Shown: positions 8,001-15,388 of the stretch, in pieces | Numbering within the stretch: position 1 is the stretch's first letter | How the letters are laid out: the number at the start of each line of letters is the position of its first letter | Origin: Chloroflexota bacterium | GTDB lineage: Bacteria; Chloroflexota; Anaerolineae; Promineifilales; Promineifilaceae | Assembly (NCBI GenBank): GCA_017993775.1 | Contig: JAGOMA010000004.1 | Location: 1 to 64,000 of the forward strand | Direction: 5' to 3' | Length of the DNA: 64,000 nucleotides | Program-made: the position numbers and the translations under genes | The notes under the pieces: model-generated | Told to the model about the DNA's origin: nothing | Seen by the model: only the letters and a program-made list of their open reading frames with translations | Database searches by the model: none

Positions 8001-10406
8001 CCCACGGCCGCCACCCCGCAGCCAACGGCCGTTACGCCCCCCGCCAAAGTGCCAGAGCCGCCGCCACCGGCCGACCCGGTGGACATCCAAAAGTGGAACG
8101 CAGACGACGCGTCCCACTTCTTCACCAACCTCAGCACCGTCTTTGAAACCGGCACGCCGGCCTACAAGGGCGTGGGCAAAGCGCTGACCAACATCAATGG
8201 CGGCCACAGCGGTTTTGCCTACACCGACGCCGACGGCTTCGCCACGGGTGTGGTCACTTTTGAGAAGATGGACAGCGAGACGCTCAAGGTGACCGGCGCG
8301 GCGTTTGTGGACACGGCCGTCAACAAAGACGCCCTGGCCGACGTGGCCAACGTCGCCCTGAGCAAAGGGCTGAAGCTGAAGACCTACGTGCCCAAGGCGC
8401 TGATGGGCACATACAAGAAGTGGGGCTTCCAAATGGATTCCTCGATTGGCAACGGCGCGTACATGGTGCTGTCGCCGGCCGACATGCCCGGCTTTGTGGC
8501 TGCGGCCGGGAAGAAGCCCAAGAGCGCGCCCAAGCCGACGCAGAAACAGGCCCAGGCCATTGCCGATGAGGACGACGAGGTGACGGTGATGGGCACGCCA
8601 GGCGGCGTCAGTGCGGAAACGGCCGTCAAGTTGAGCAAAGACGCCCTGGTCGCCCACCTGGCCAACCTCTCCTCCCAGCCGGCCAGCAAGCTCCAGAAAT
8701 ACACCAAGGTCATGCTGGTCCAGTTCATGGAGATGGACGCCTTCAAAGCCATCGCCCTGATAGAAAAGGGCGCTGCGCCGCCTCCTCCACCCCCGCCGCC
8801 CACGCCCCCTAAAGCTGTGCCCATTGTGGAGAAACGGCCGTTACCCGCCAACCTGCCGCCCTTCCAGCTGCCCGATCCGCCCGGCTTTCCGGCCGATGTG
8901 AACAGCATGAAAGTGGTCAAGGGACTGGGCGGCTCGACCGGCGCCAAGCTGGTGGAAGACCCGGCCACCGGCAAGCGGTACGTGCTGAAGAAGGGCAACA
9001 GCGCCGGCCACCTGCGCGAGGAAGCCTACGCCGACGCCGCCTACCAGGCGCTGGGCCTTAACGTGCCCACCTACAAAATATACGAGACGGCCGACGGGCC
9101 GGTGAAACTGGCCGAGTACAAAGCCGGCATGAAGACGCTGGGCGAGGCGCTCAACCAGGCGACCCCGGCCGAGCGCAAGGCGATTGTGGCCGAAGTGCGT
9201 AAGGGCTTTGCCGCCGACGCCCTCATGGGCAATTGGGACGTGATTGGGGCCAGCAAAGACAACATTCTGGTGGGCGACGACGGCAAGGTGTGGCGCATCG
9301 ACAACGGCGGCAGCTTCCGCTACCGGGCGCAGGGAGCCAAAAAAGAGAAAGAATTCCTCTCCGATTACCCGGTGGAACTGTGGACGCTGCGCGACAAGAA
9401 GGTGGGGCCGGAGAATGCACAAATCTTCGGCGACCTGGGCATCTACGACATCATGGACCAGGCGCGGGAGGTAGTGGCCAAGGGGGAGACGCTGCTGGCG
9501 GCCGTGCCGGATGAGTTACGGCCGATGGTGTTTGGGCGGCTGGAAGTGATGCGCGACCTGGTGGGCACAAGCGACGCTTTCCAGGCTGACCAGTGGCAGG
9601 CAGGGTACACCGACGGCTTCCTGGAGCAGTCTACCTACATCCGCCGCCAGGGGTTGATTGACGCCCTGCCCAGGCAGATGAAGCAGGCGAAAGCGGGCAG
9701 CACGAGCGTGTATGACGAACACGGCCGTGAGTTTGACGTGCTGCGCGGCAAAGACAGCCACGTCGAGGCATGGGCCGCCTACTGCAAAGCCAACGGCGGC
9801 GATCCGGGTATCATTCGTCACTGGATGGGCGCGCAGGCCGGGTCGTCATGGAGCGATGCCAGCCAGGCGCTGAAGTACCGGATAGCGAAAGACCGAGGCG
9901 GCAACTTCGATGCCTACTTTTGGCGCAATGGCTTAAGCAACGCCCGCAAAGAATACGAGTCGACCATTAAGGCTATTGGCGAGGAAAAGTATCATAAGAC
10001 CTGGGCCATGTGGCACGCCTGGGTCTACGAGTCGCTGCGTCACATGGAGTTTGCCCGCAAGCAAGGTGGCGTGGTTGAGCTGGTGCGGACCGAAGGGAGC
10101 GGCATCATGAAGCAGTATGGTGTGAAGATGGGCGCCCAAAATGTCCTGATGCCGCGTGGCGCGGCTGAGTCTGCCAGCATCTACCGGGCCAAACGCATCG
10201 TCGCCGGCGGGGAGGTGACTCGGCAGCGTGTGCCCATCCACCGTATCTTGGGATTCTATTGGGGCGACAAGCCAGGCTCGAAAAATGGTAGCGGTGGATT
10301 TCTAGGTGATTCAGAGAACGAGTTCGTATTTATTCCGGAGGGGATTCCGTTTGATTACGTGGATTCCATTTCAGGCAGTAAAGGCGTGGAGGCCTATTGG
10401 AAATGA
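4998..10406 (+). CDS. Giant MuF minor head protein fused to GNAT-like, Nudix, SAP-like, kinase-like and ADP-ribosyltransferase domains
   Basis: 1,802 codons including an 1,801-residue product in one uninterrupted frame. N-terminal about 270 residues are MuF/SPP1 gp7-like, ending in the signature C234xxC237 and HPQDRC (H254, C259). Then: GNAT-like domain about 400-505 (YTDADG, LYKGWGF); Nudix about 565-705 with box at 612-634 (VKEVYEETGF; the usual first Glu is Met and Arg is Lys); SAP-like modules about 739-797, 820-877, 950-1000 and 1209-1258; a second GNAT-like domain about 1026-1168; polyproline about 1259-1275; a HipA/PI3K-type kinase-like domain about 1300-1525 (K1331/K1332, D1414, N1422, D1435 in RIDNGG); and a C-terminal ART-like domain about 1690-1801 with R1697, S1725/S1727 and E1773-x-E1775. 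MuF proteins are packaged in the head, so these domains may be injected with DNA. Domain limits are by eye. Confidence 0.8.
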   Translation: MTDNIIALAEGFRSQLIHADAQAIMAMTRAWTGVESALQTAVANLAQQIADLKAKGEDIPQWKLWQMSQYQSLLAQIAGEMNKYSQQAIGDIKDQQIKAQQMGEKHAKQMLAAAMAGQRSLGTSFDKLPAGAVENIAAIAQAGRPLNKLLENAYPTAVAGLTHELLYGTAVGRNPRETARVAIRKGLAQGLNHILLVARDQQIRNYREMVRQRYKASSVVYGYMRLAARNTRTCLACIALDGTVYDTGQVMALHPQDRCSMVPLVEGFPLPQIKPASEWFKSLDEDEQRRMMGDGRYEAWRDGLFDFRQLVTVGHHPVWGPSAHVTSLTDLLKGRGGLGGVAIDPAALLKSHQAAKPAKPKKPQTLEVDKGDHKLLEQLIDDLGQAPIDDAAYKAIKKTLGKILAGQQGLAYTDADGRLEGALAYQTAQGNLNYLQITAAGFTSAAANKKAIVDAAGIAQQKGQGLELYVPNSHLALYKGWGFTIHQPLGGGARVRLQPDDVGGFLKDPDGYGQVKAEQLAAAAKEALADPNKAFTFRSGQEIPGLPFKPVKMADADFHAQTKILPHDPPLQIDDPDKHAAAGMLLFTPDGKLVVVDPAGQYGGYQTTFPKGTQEDGMSLQATAVKEVYEETGFKARILGHLGDYEKTTSVNRFYIGVVEDGAPWAAHYETEAVRIVPLDQVDALLNVGADKGIFQDLLKLKDQVLEGKPFSIENMEAGLDKYAAAAGKLPPPPGDTPPAELTKKAMVDHLSKMRGIAKWKLTVATKEQVAALFDLPEAEALAAIDAFGAAHTAKYSQKGADTPPEPTAVTKLPPPPEDPATLSKKALVEHLAQIRGIAKWKLNVATKEQVVALFDMPEAEALAAIDAFGAAHTAKYAGGSKEKAAPPPAVPPGAAAFNKYQQDASSLSADEAQLALAYARQEGYSKVVLFQLKQQYQAQVGDPLVTGMAATGTKSYLVAQLQQATGLPIYLLNKLKKDELVALIDQPMSAAFTAVGKDYAPTAATPQPTAVTPPAKVPEPPPPADPVDIQKWNADDASHFFTNLSTVFETGTPAYKGVGKALTNINGGHSGFAYTDADGFATGVVTFEKMDSETLKVTGAAFVDTAVNKDALADVANVALSKGLKLKTYVPKALMGTYKKWGFQMDSSIGNGAYMVLSPADMPGFVAAAGKKPKSAPKPTQKQAQAIADEDDEVTVMGTPGGVSAETAVKLSKDALVAHLANLSSQPASKLQKYTKVMLVQFMEMDAFKAIALIEKGAAPPPPPPPPTPPKAVPIVEKRPLPANLPPFQLPDPPGFPADVNSMKVVKGLGGSTGAKLVEDPATGKRYVLKKGNSAGHLREEAYADAAYQALGLNVPTYKIYETADGPVKLAEYKAGMKTLGEALNQATPAERKAIVAEVRKGFAADALMGNWDVIGASKDNILVGDDGKVWRIDNGGSFRYRAQGAKKEKEFLSDYPVELWTLRDKKVGPENAQIFGDLGIYDIMDQAREVVAKGETLLAAVPDELRPMVFGRLEVMRDLVGTSDAFQADQWQAGYTDGFLEQSTYIRRQGLIDALPRQMKQAKAGSTSVYDEHGREFDVLRGKDSHVEAWAAYCKANGGDPGIIRHWMGAQAGSSWSDASQALKYRIAKDRGGNFDAYFWRNGLSNARKEYESTIKAIGEEKYHKTWAMWHAWVYESLRHMEFARKQGGVVELVRTEGSGIMKQYGVKMGAQNVLMPRGAAESASIYRAKRIVAGGEVTRQRVPIHRILGFYWGDKPGSKNGSGGFLGDSENEFVFIPEGIPFDYVDSISGSKGVEAYWK

Positions 10407-10729
10407 CGACAGAAATTGAGACGTTGGAAAATGCACGGTTTGGGCTTAACGCCGGCGGAAATTACATGGATGTGGAAGTAAACGGCCGTCCCTGCCGGGT
10501 GTATCGGGAAAAGGCGCTCCGGCTGGATGGCGAGATAGCCAGCCTGGGAGACTCTGGTTTCGAGGACTTCTTCGTGATCATCCCGCCCAGCGAGAAGCAT
10601 GGCATCCACCGGCACATGAGGCTGCCCGGGTACACCAACGACCGGCGCTACGTGGCCCTGGTATGGAAGTTTGTGGAGGCCGTGGACAATGACACCTTTA
10701 CCGAGGGGCCGGTGGAGATACCTGTATGA
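10403..10729 (+). CDS. Small hypothetical protein coupled to the MuF gene
   Basis: 108 residues from ATG 10403, which overlaps the MuF stop codon (ATGA, 10403-10406). A TTG six bases upstream is the alternative. The sequence looks like a small beta-rich domain (YMDVEVNGRPCRVYREKALR, then FEDFFVIIPPSEKHG). Not recognised. Tight coupling to a gene ending in an ADP-ribosyltransferase-like domain makes an immunity or chaperone partner worth considering; this is inference from position alone. Confidence 0.6.
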   Translation: MTTEIETLENARFGLNAGGNYMDVEVNGRPCRVYREKALRLDGEIASLGDSGFEDFFVIIPPSEKHGIHRHMRLPGYTNDRRYVALVWKFVEAVDNDTFTEGPVEIPV

Positions 10730-10962
10730 GTGTTGGCGCGCCAACAGCGCACTCTTGTGAGCCAACATATCGGCCGAGGGAAACGGCCGTTGCCGATGTG
10801 CCCGCCGATGGATGGGTGGCTGTGCGCCAGGCGGGCAAGCTGCTGTTTGAGTACCATCCGGAGCGGGAACTGGTCAGGGTGGTGAGGCGGCAACGGCCGT
10901 TTGTGGTCGATTTGAAGGGGGTCCGACCGCGAGGGGATGTAACATTGATGACGAATTTGTGA
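10726..10962 (+). CDS. Small hypothetical protein, last of the MuF cluster
   Basis: 78 residues from ATG 10726, again overlapping the previous stop by four bases (ATGA). The first codons are encoded by a copy of the 16-bp palindrome (SVGAPTA). The rest (WVAVRQAGKLLFEYHPEREL, VRVVRRQRPFVVDLKG) suggests a compact beta domain. Unrecognised. It completes a three-gene coupled unit before an AT-rich cargo gene. Confidence 0.55.
   Translation: MSVGAPTAHSCEPTYRPRETAVADVPADGWVAVRQAGKLLFEYHPERELVRVVRRQRPFVVDLKGVRPRGDVTLMTNL
10731..10746. repeat. 16-bp palindrome TGTTGGCGCGCCAACA, copy 2
   Basis: Perfect copy at the very start of the coding sequence at 10726, translated as VGAPT. Confidence 0.9.
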
Positions 10963-10965
10963 TCT

Positions 10966-10979
10966 TTGTCAGGTGACAA
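10966..10979. promoter_or_regulatory. Dyad TTGTCA-GG-TGACAA upstream of a cargo gene
   Basis: Perfect inverted repeat four bases after the preceding stop codon and about 150 bases before the cargo gene at 11133. A near copy (TTGTCATGTGAC) lies at 29482-29493 upstream of the nuclease lipoprotein gene. It could be an operator; no clear promoter was found beside it. Confidence 0.35.
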
Positions 10980-11132
10980 GGATTATCAGGGATGTTTATA
11001 TTGTTGCCTGTGAAGTTTCATCCTACACAGCCGACTATACTCCAATAACATTGCAGCTGTTTAGCAATTACCTTTTTTCATTTAAAGAAAAGGAAGTTTC
11101 GTTGCTTGGTTAATTTTTGTGTGGGGAAAATT

Positions 11133-11795
11133 ATGGAAGAATCAAAAAAAGAGACCATTAGTCAAATATTAAATACTGTTACCCTCATTATTGCAGTTAT
11201 CGGAATTTTAATTGCGGTTTCCGCTAATCGTAAATCGGAGGAAGCGAATCAAATAGCAGAAGAGGCAAATCGGATTGCGAGAGAGTCAAATCGGCTAACT
11301 GTTCGTGGCTTAAACTCTGATATATATATTACATCAGGAAACTGGGCTCCAACCATCTATACTTGTGTGAATCCACTGACAGAAAACTATCTAGTCTTTA
11401 ATCGAATGGTTTTGGACATCCTTATCACAAATTCGGGCGGTACAACAACCTCTCTTGTCAAAGCTGAAGGCTTATATCCCGAAAATATAGGATGGGACAC
11501 TGTGATTTTTGAGGGTTTCGATATGGCTTCTCAATTAGATTTGCCAATCGACATTCCAGGAGGAAGCAGCAGACAATTTTATGTTACAGCGTTTAATCTG
11601 ATTTCTCATGGGGCATCATTTGACGACATGACTTACCCAGAAGGAGTGCCTTATGGAGATTCAGCAATATTTTTGTGGAAGGTTGAATTTGGGAATGGTC
11701 AAATATTTGAATTTGAAAATTCTTTTTCAGGTTATTCTCCACCATACACGCCAGATGACGAAGAATGTGTTTACTACAATAAATTCCTTCCATAG
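11133..11795 (+). CDS. Membrane-anchored cargo protein with coiled coil and extracellular beta domain
   Basis: 220 residues from ATG 11133, with GGGGAAA upstream; a TTG at 11106 is an alternative start. One membrane helix (about residues 13-30, VTLIIAVIGILIAVS), a short heptad region with repeats of EEANQIAEEANRIARESN, then a Thr/Ser/Gly-rich probable beta-sandwich and a C-terminal tail with Cys. Unrecognised. Strongly AT-rich, with no ACGGCCGT motif between 10902 and 11850, so it is foreign relative to the prophage backbone. A strong terminator follows. It shares the plan of one membrane helix plus coiled coil with the cargo gene at 1076. Confidence 0.75.
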   Translation: MEESKKETISQILNTVTLIIAVIGILIAVSANRKSEEANQIAEEANRIARESNRLTVRGLNSDIYITSGNWAPTIYTCVNPLTENYLVFNRMVLDILITNSGGTTTSLVKAEGLYPENIGWDTVIFEGFDMASQLDLPIDIPGGSSRQFYVTAFNLISHGASFDDMTYPEGVPYGDSAIFLWKVEFGNGQIFEFENSFSGYSPPYTPDDEECVYYNKFLP

Positions 11796-11909
11796 TACAT
11801 TTACTGTATGAATCTTGAACTCACCAGAATACTTGTGCTAAACTAACCCCAACGGCCGTTTCCCACCCACCACCACACACCGGCCGCAAACTACATATCA
11901 GAGCGCCCA

Positions 11910-11953
11910 GAGCGCCCAACTTGCAATCGCAAGCTTGGGCGCTCTTTTTTTTA
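11910..11953 (+). terminator. Rho-independent terminator
   Basis: Long stem GAGCGCCCAA ... TTGGGCGCTC (11910-11919 with 11935-11944), extended by TTGC/GCAA inside, followed by a run of eight T. It separates the cargo gene from the scaffold-capsid genes. Confidence 0.9.
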
Positions 11954-12002
11954 TTTACCAACCTACGCCCACGTGGGCGGTGACCACGGAAAGGAAAAGA
12001 CC

Positions 12003-12623
12003 ATGTTATTCACGAATCGCCACTTGAAACTGGACCCCGACGCCCTACCCGGCAGCGGGTCCGCCACGGCCGACGCGGCCGGGGCCGAGGCGTCCACGCC
12101 AGCGGCCGAAACAGCGGACAGCGACGGAACCCAGAAACCCGCCTTCACCCAGGCCGACCTCGACCGCATTCTGGCAGACCGCCTGGCGCGGCAAGAAAAG
12201 AAGCTGCGTCGGGAGTTGGAAGAGCAGGCCGACAAACAGAAGGAAACGGAACTGGCCGACGCCGCCGAGTGGCAAACGCTGGCCGAGAAACGGCAGAAGC
12301 AAATCGCCAAACTGGAAGAGGAAAAGACCGCGCTGCAGCAGACGGCCGACCTGGCCGACAAATACGCCAAAGCCCTCGACGGCTACGTCAAGCAGCTGTC
12401 GGAAGGGCTGCCGGAACCCATCGTCGGCCTCCTGGCTGGCAAAGACGAGGCCGAAAAGCTGGAATGGCTGACGGCCAACCGGGCGCAGTTCGTCAAAGCC
12501 GATGGACAGGAAACGGCCGTTCCTCCCACCACCAACGGCGTGCCGCCCACCCCGCCCGCCAGCGGCGAAAACAAACTCAGCGACGAGCAGAGGCGCAAAC
12601 AGGCGTACACCGCCCGCCTCTAA
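12003..12623 (+). CDS. Capsid scaffolding protein
   Basis: 206 residues from ATG 12003, with AAAGGAAAAG just upstream; a GTG at 11973 is less likely. The N-terminus is followed by an Ala/Thr/Glu-rich linker, then a highly charged coiled coil (DLDRILADRLARQEKKLRRE and onward, about 45-125) and a helical C-terminus ending in KLSDEQRRKQAYTARL. Charged coiled-coil proteins of this size immediately before the decoration and major capsid genes are the DUF4355-type scaffolds that template procapsid assembly and are then removed. Confidence 0.8.
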   Translation: MLFTNRHLKLDPDALPGSGSATADAAGAEASTPAAETADSDGTQKPAFTQADLDRILADRLARQEKKLRRELEEQADKQKETELADAAEWQTLAEKRQKQIAKLEEEKTALQQTADLADKYAKALDGYVKQLSEGLPEPIVGLLAGKDEAEKLEWLTANRAQFVKADGQETAVPPTTNGVPPTPPASGENKLSDEQRRKQAYTARL

Positions 12624-12629
12624 GGTGGG

Positions 12630-12726
12630 AGCTAGAGCAAGAGCGAGAGCGAGAGTGGGAGTAAACGCGATGCCTACTTCTCTCACTCCACTTCTTCTTC
12701 CTCTAGCTCTAGCTCTTACTCTAGCT
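12630..12726. repeat. Long imperfect purine/pyrimidine hairpin before the capsid genes
   Basis: The left arm (about 12630-12661) is almost all purine with repeats of GAGAGC/GAGCGA; the right arm (about 12680-12726) is its near-complement, ending CTCTAGCT. The outer 16 bases pair with only a few mismatches. It fills the whole gap between the scaffold stop and the ribosome site of the decoration gene, so it would fold in the late mRNA directly upstream of the most highly expressed genes. Confidence 0.7.
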
Positions 12727-12740
12727 AATAAGGAGAAACC

Positions 12741-13142
12741 ATGACCGATTTAGTCATCGATTACACCCTGGTACGGGAAATCGAAGTCATCGAACAGTTC
12801 ACCGGCCCGGCCGACGAAACCGTCGACCCCGGCCATTATGCCCGCCTGGCCCCGGCCACCGGCAAACTCACCAAAGGCAACGCCTCCTCGGCCGGCGAAG
12901 TCGGCGCAGGCGAAGGCATCTGCATCACCCGCCAGGTGAACACCATCACCATCCTCAAGAAAGGCATCCTCTGGCTGGGCGATGGCGTCCTGGACGCGCT
13001 GAACTTCGGCGCGACCGTGTATCTGTCCAACACCGACGGCACGCTGGCCGACACGGCCGGCACCGTCAGCAAGGTGGTGGGGACCGTCGTCCCCCTCTAT
13101 GGCCACAGCACCTTTAAAAAGGCGCTGCGGGTGAATCTGTAG
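12741..13142 (+). CDS. Capsid decoration-type protein (DUF2190-like)
   Basis: 133 residues from ATG 12741 with AAGGAGAAACC upstream. Beta-rich sequence with the hallmark order of small head stabilisation proteins: DPGHYARLAPATGKLTKGN, GICITRQVNTITILKKGILW, then FGATVYLSNTDGTLADTAGT and VGTVVPLYG. These trimerise on the HK97-fold lattice. It lies between scaffold and major capsid, as in many siphoviruses. Confidence 0.75.
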   Translation: MTDLVIDYTLVREIEVIEQFTGPADETVDPGHYARLAPATGKLTKGNASSAGEVGAGEGICITRQVNTITILKKGILWLGDGVLDALNFGATVYLSNTDGTLADTAGTVSKVVGTVVPLYGHSTFKKALRVNL

Positions 13143-13151
13143 GAGGCAGCC

Positions 13152-14237
13152 ATGACCATCGACATCGCCTACGGATTTGTAGGCATGCAGCATTTGTTCA
13201 ACAAGCGCGTCACCGAAGTCGGTGTGCGCCGCGTCTTCGACGCCATCACCCAATCGGCCGCCTACCACACCGACATGATCAACACCATCATGGGCGAGCT
13301 GGTCGAGCGCACCACCATCGCCCAGGAAGAGTTCGAACTGCCCGGCGCGGGCACGCTCCAACCGCTGGATGAAGTCGGCATTCCCCGGCCGACCGACACC
13401 TACGGTTTCTACCAGGTCGCTTACCCCATCCAGGGTGGCGGCGACGCCTGGGGCAAGAACCGGGTGACCAGCGCCATGATGACCGTGCAGGAAGCGAATC
13501 GCCACACCATCGAAGCGCAGAACAAAGACGCCGACTGGCTGGCGCGCCACGCCATCGCGGCCGTGTTGTCCTCTGCCTCCTGGACCTACCACGACAAGCT
13601 GGGCGCCAATGGGGCCAAAGGGCTGGGCGACATCACCATCATGCCCCTGGCCAACGGCGATGCCACCGAATACCCGGTCATCGGCCAGCAGCCGCAGCCG
13701 GCCAACCATTACACCGCCCAGGCGGCGGCCATCGACGATGCCAACAACCCGTTCCCCACCATCTACGCCACCCTGACCAACTATCCGGGCAACCGCAACA
13801 AGCCGGTCGTGGCCTACATCGCCGAAAGCCTCCAGCCCAGCGTCGAGGCTTTGACCGACTTCCGGGAGGTGGAAGACCCCGACGTGCGCGCCAGCATGAC
13901 CCGCGACTCGTTGACCGGTTCCATTCCGGTGGGTCTGGGCGACGAGCTGCTGGGCAAGGTGGGCAAGGTCTGGGTGGTATTGTGGAAACGGCTGCCCGAC
14001 GGCTACATCTTCGCCCATGTGCGCGGCCAGCGCGTTATGAAGATGCGCGAGTACCCGGCCAGCGAACTGCAAGGGCTGTTCACCGAACTGCACAGCCCGG
14101 ACGGAGCGCGCATGGAAAACCGTGTCATCCGCTACGCCGGCTTCGGCGTCAGCAACCGCGTGGCCGGCCTGGTCCACTACATCGGCAACGCCGCCTACCA
14201 GAACCCGACCGACTACACGGCCCCGCTGGCCCAATAG
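13152..14237 (+). CDS. Major capsid protein
   Basis: 361 residues from ATG 13152 with TAGGAGG upstream, ten bases after the decoration gene. Size, place after scaffold and decoration, and sequence style (DMINTIMGELVERTTIAQEE, then FELPGAGTLQPLDEVG, a central KNRVTSAMMTVQEANRHTIE helix that fits the HK97 spine helix) support a HK97-fold shell protein. No N-terminal protease or delta domain is seen; scaffolding is supplied by the separate gene. Confidence 0.85.
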   Translation: MTIDIAYGFVGMQHLFNKRVTEVGVRRVFDAITQSAAYHTDMINTIMGELVERTTIAQEEFELPGAGTLQPLDEVGIPRPTDTYGFYQVAYPIQGGGDAWGKNRVTSAMMTVQEANRHTIEAQNKDADWLARHAIAAVLSSASWTYHDKLGANGAKGLGDITIMPLANGDATEYPVIGQQPQPANHYTAQAAAIDDANNPFPTIYATLTNYPGNRNKPVVAYIAESLQPSVEALTDFREVEDPDVRASMTRDSLTGSIPVGLGDELLGKVGKVWVVLWKRLPDGYIFAHVRGQRVMKMREYPASELQGLFTELHSPDGARMENRVIRYAGFGVSNRVAGLVHYIGNAAYQNPTDYTAPLAQ

Positions 14238-14248
14238 GAGGCTGAGAT

Positions 14249-14587
14249 ATGAAAGCATCCATCATGGCCGCCCGGCGGCAAGACGCCCACGACCGTTTGG
14301 TGCTGGAAGCGCAGCGCCTGACGGCCGTGCTGGGCCTGCCGGACCCCATTGGCCTGGAACCGCAGGAGCGCAACCCGGCCGTGCGCCAGCTTAAGCGCGA
14401 CGAGTTTTTGGGCAGCCTTCTGGCTCAGGTGCGTGTCCGTGTGCTGGACGGCCAAACGGCCGTCACCCAACTCGCCGGCAGCCTGTCTGAGGCCGAAATC
14501 CTGGCCATCCCCGGCCTGACGGCCACCAGCAAGAAAGCTATCGAAGCCTACTTCGCCAGCCTGGAGAACGATGCCGGTTCCGACTAG
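14249..14587 (+). CDS. Head-tail connector-region protein with helix-hairpin-helix
   Basis: 112 residues. The C-terminal half (AEILAIPGLTATSKKAIEAY) has the look of a helix-hairpin-helix; the N-terminal half is helical. It follows the major capsid by 11 bases (ribosome site AGGAGG) and overlaps the next gene by 17 bases. Possibly a connector adaptor or a small head-associated DNA-binding protein. Confidence 0.6.
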   Translation: MKASIMAARRQDAHDRLVLEAQRLTAVLGLPDPIGLEPQERNPAVRQLKRDEFLGSLLAQVRVRVLDGQTAVTQLAGSLSEAEILAIPGLTATSKKAIEAYFASLENDAGSD

Positions 14588-14993
14588 CTACGACGAGGAC
14601 GGCTTCAAAGCCTACCTGCACGGCCGTCTCAACCGCGGCGGTGTGGCCGACGCCTTCGGCTGGTCCGTGGCTGGCGGCAGTTATGACGAGATTGTCAACG
14701 ACACGCTGCTGGCCTACGGCGTCACCGACATCGTCGACGCCGACGACCTGGTGAAGCTGCGCGCCCTGGGCAGCCTGGCCCTCTGGCAAGCCGCCAAAGA
14801 AGCGGCCGTGCTGGAAATCTCTTACTCGGCCGATGGGACCACCTTCAGCCGGGAGACGATTTTCCAGCACATCGAGGCCATGCTGGCCCAGGCGCGCAGC
14901 AGCGCCTTGTTCTATGACGAGGCCTACCAGGTGGACGTCTACGGCGTGGACCATCGCGGCGACCCCTACAGCCCCATCGAGCTAACCGACTGA
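14571..14993 (+). CDS. Head-tail connector protein
   Basis: 140 residues from ATG 14571. Helical and acidic: YDEDGFKAYLHGRLNRGGVA, DADDLVKLRALGSLALWQAA, then an aromatic-rich segment and the tail VYGVDHRGDPYSPIELTD. Gene order (after capsid, before head-closure and tail-terminator genes) and the helix content fit gp6/gp15-type adaptor proteins that sit under the portal. Confidence 0.65.
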   Translation: MPVPTSYDEDGFKAYLHGRLNRGGVADAFGWSVAGGSYDEIVNDTLLAYGVTDIVDADDLVKLRALGSLALWQAAKEAAVLEISYSADGTTFSRETIFQHIEAMLAQARSSALFYDEAYQVDVYGVDHRGDPYSPIELTD

Positions 14994-14995
14994 CC

Positions 14996-15388
14996 ATGAG
15001 AGCCTTGCCCGACCGCATCCTCAGCCGCCACCAGGCGCAATCTTCGGCCACGATGTTTGACCGCGGCCAGGTGTTGGCGCGCCAACAAACGGCCACCGAC
15101 GCCCACAACCGGCCGGTCTACGGTTACGTCGCCGGCAGCGAGATCGCCTGTGGCGTGCTGACGGCCGTCAACCGCGAGGCCACTGACGCCGAGGGCAACG
15201 TGGTGCTGGCCGATTACGTGATCCGCCTGCCGCATGGCACGGCCGTGGCCAACGAGGACCGTTTCCGCATCACCAACCGCCACGGCTGGCCGGGCTACAC
15301 GGCCGTCGACTGCGAGATTGTCGGCGCGGTGCAGCATGGCCAAACTGCCGTGACCATCAACGCCAAAGAGGTGACGCATGGCCGCTAG
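14996..15388 (+). CDS. Head closure protein
   Basis: 130 residues. The short basic N-terminus is followed by a beta-barrel-like sequence (IACGVLTAVNREATDAEGNV, VLADYVIRLPHGTAVANEDR, then FRITNRHGWPGYTAV), the pattern of gp16/gpFII-type stoppers that seal the portal and bind the tail. ATG 14996 lies two bases after the previous stop. A 16-bp palindrome copy lies within it (15072-15087). Confidence 0.65.
   Translation: MRALPDRILSRHQAQSSATMFDRGQVLARQQTATDAHNRPVYGYVAGSEIACGVLTAVNREATDAEGNVVLADYVIRLPHGTAVANEDRFRITNRHGWPGYTAVDCEIVGAVQHGQTAVTINAKEVTHGR
15072..15087. repeat. 16-bp palindrome TGTTGGCGCGCCAACA, copy 3
   Basis: Perfect copy inside the head closure gene, here translated in a different frame (VLARQQ) from copies 1, 2 and 4. 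Confidence 0.9.

Noticed and set aside
13552-13562. Other GGCGCGCC occurrences as further copies of the 16-bp palindrome (also 17112, 22372, 24650, 63894)
   Set aside because: Only the 8-bp core is present; the outer TGTT/AACA arms are missing.
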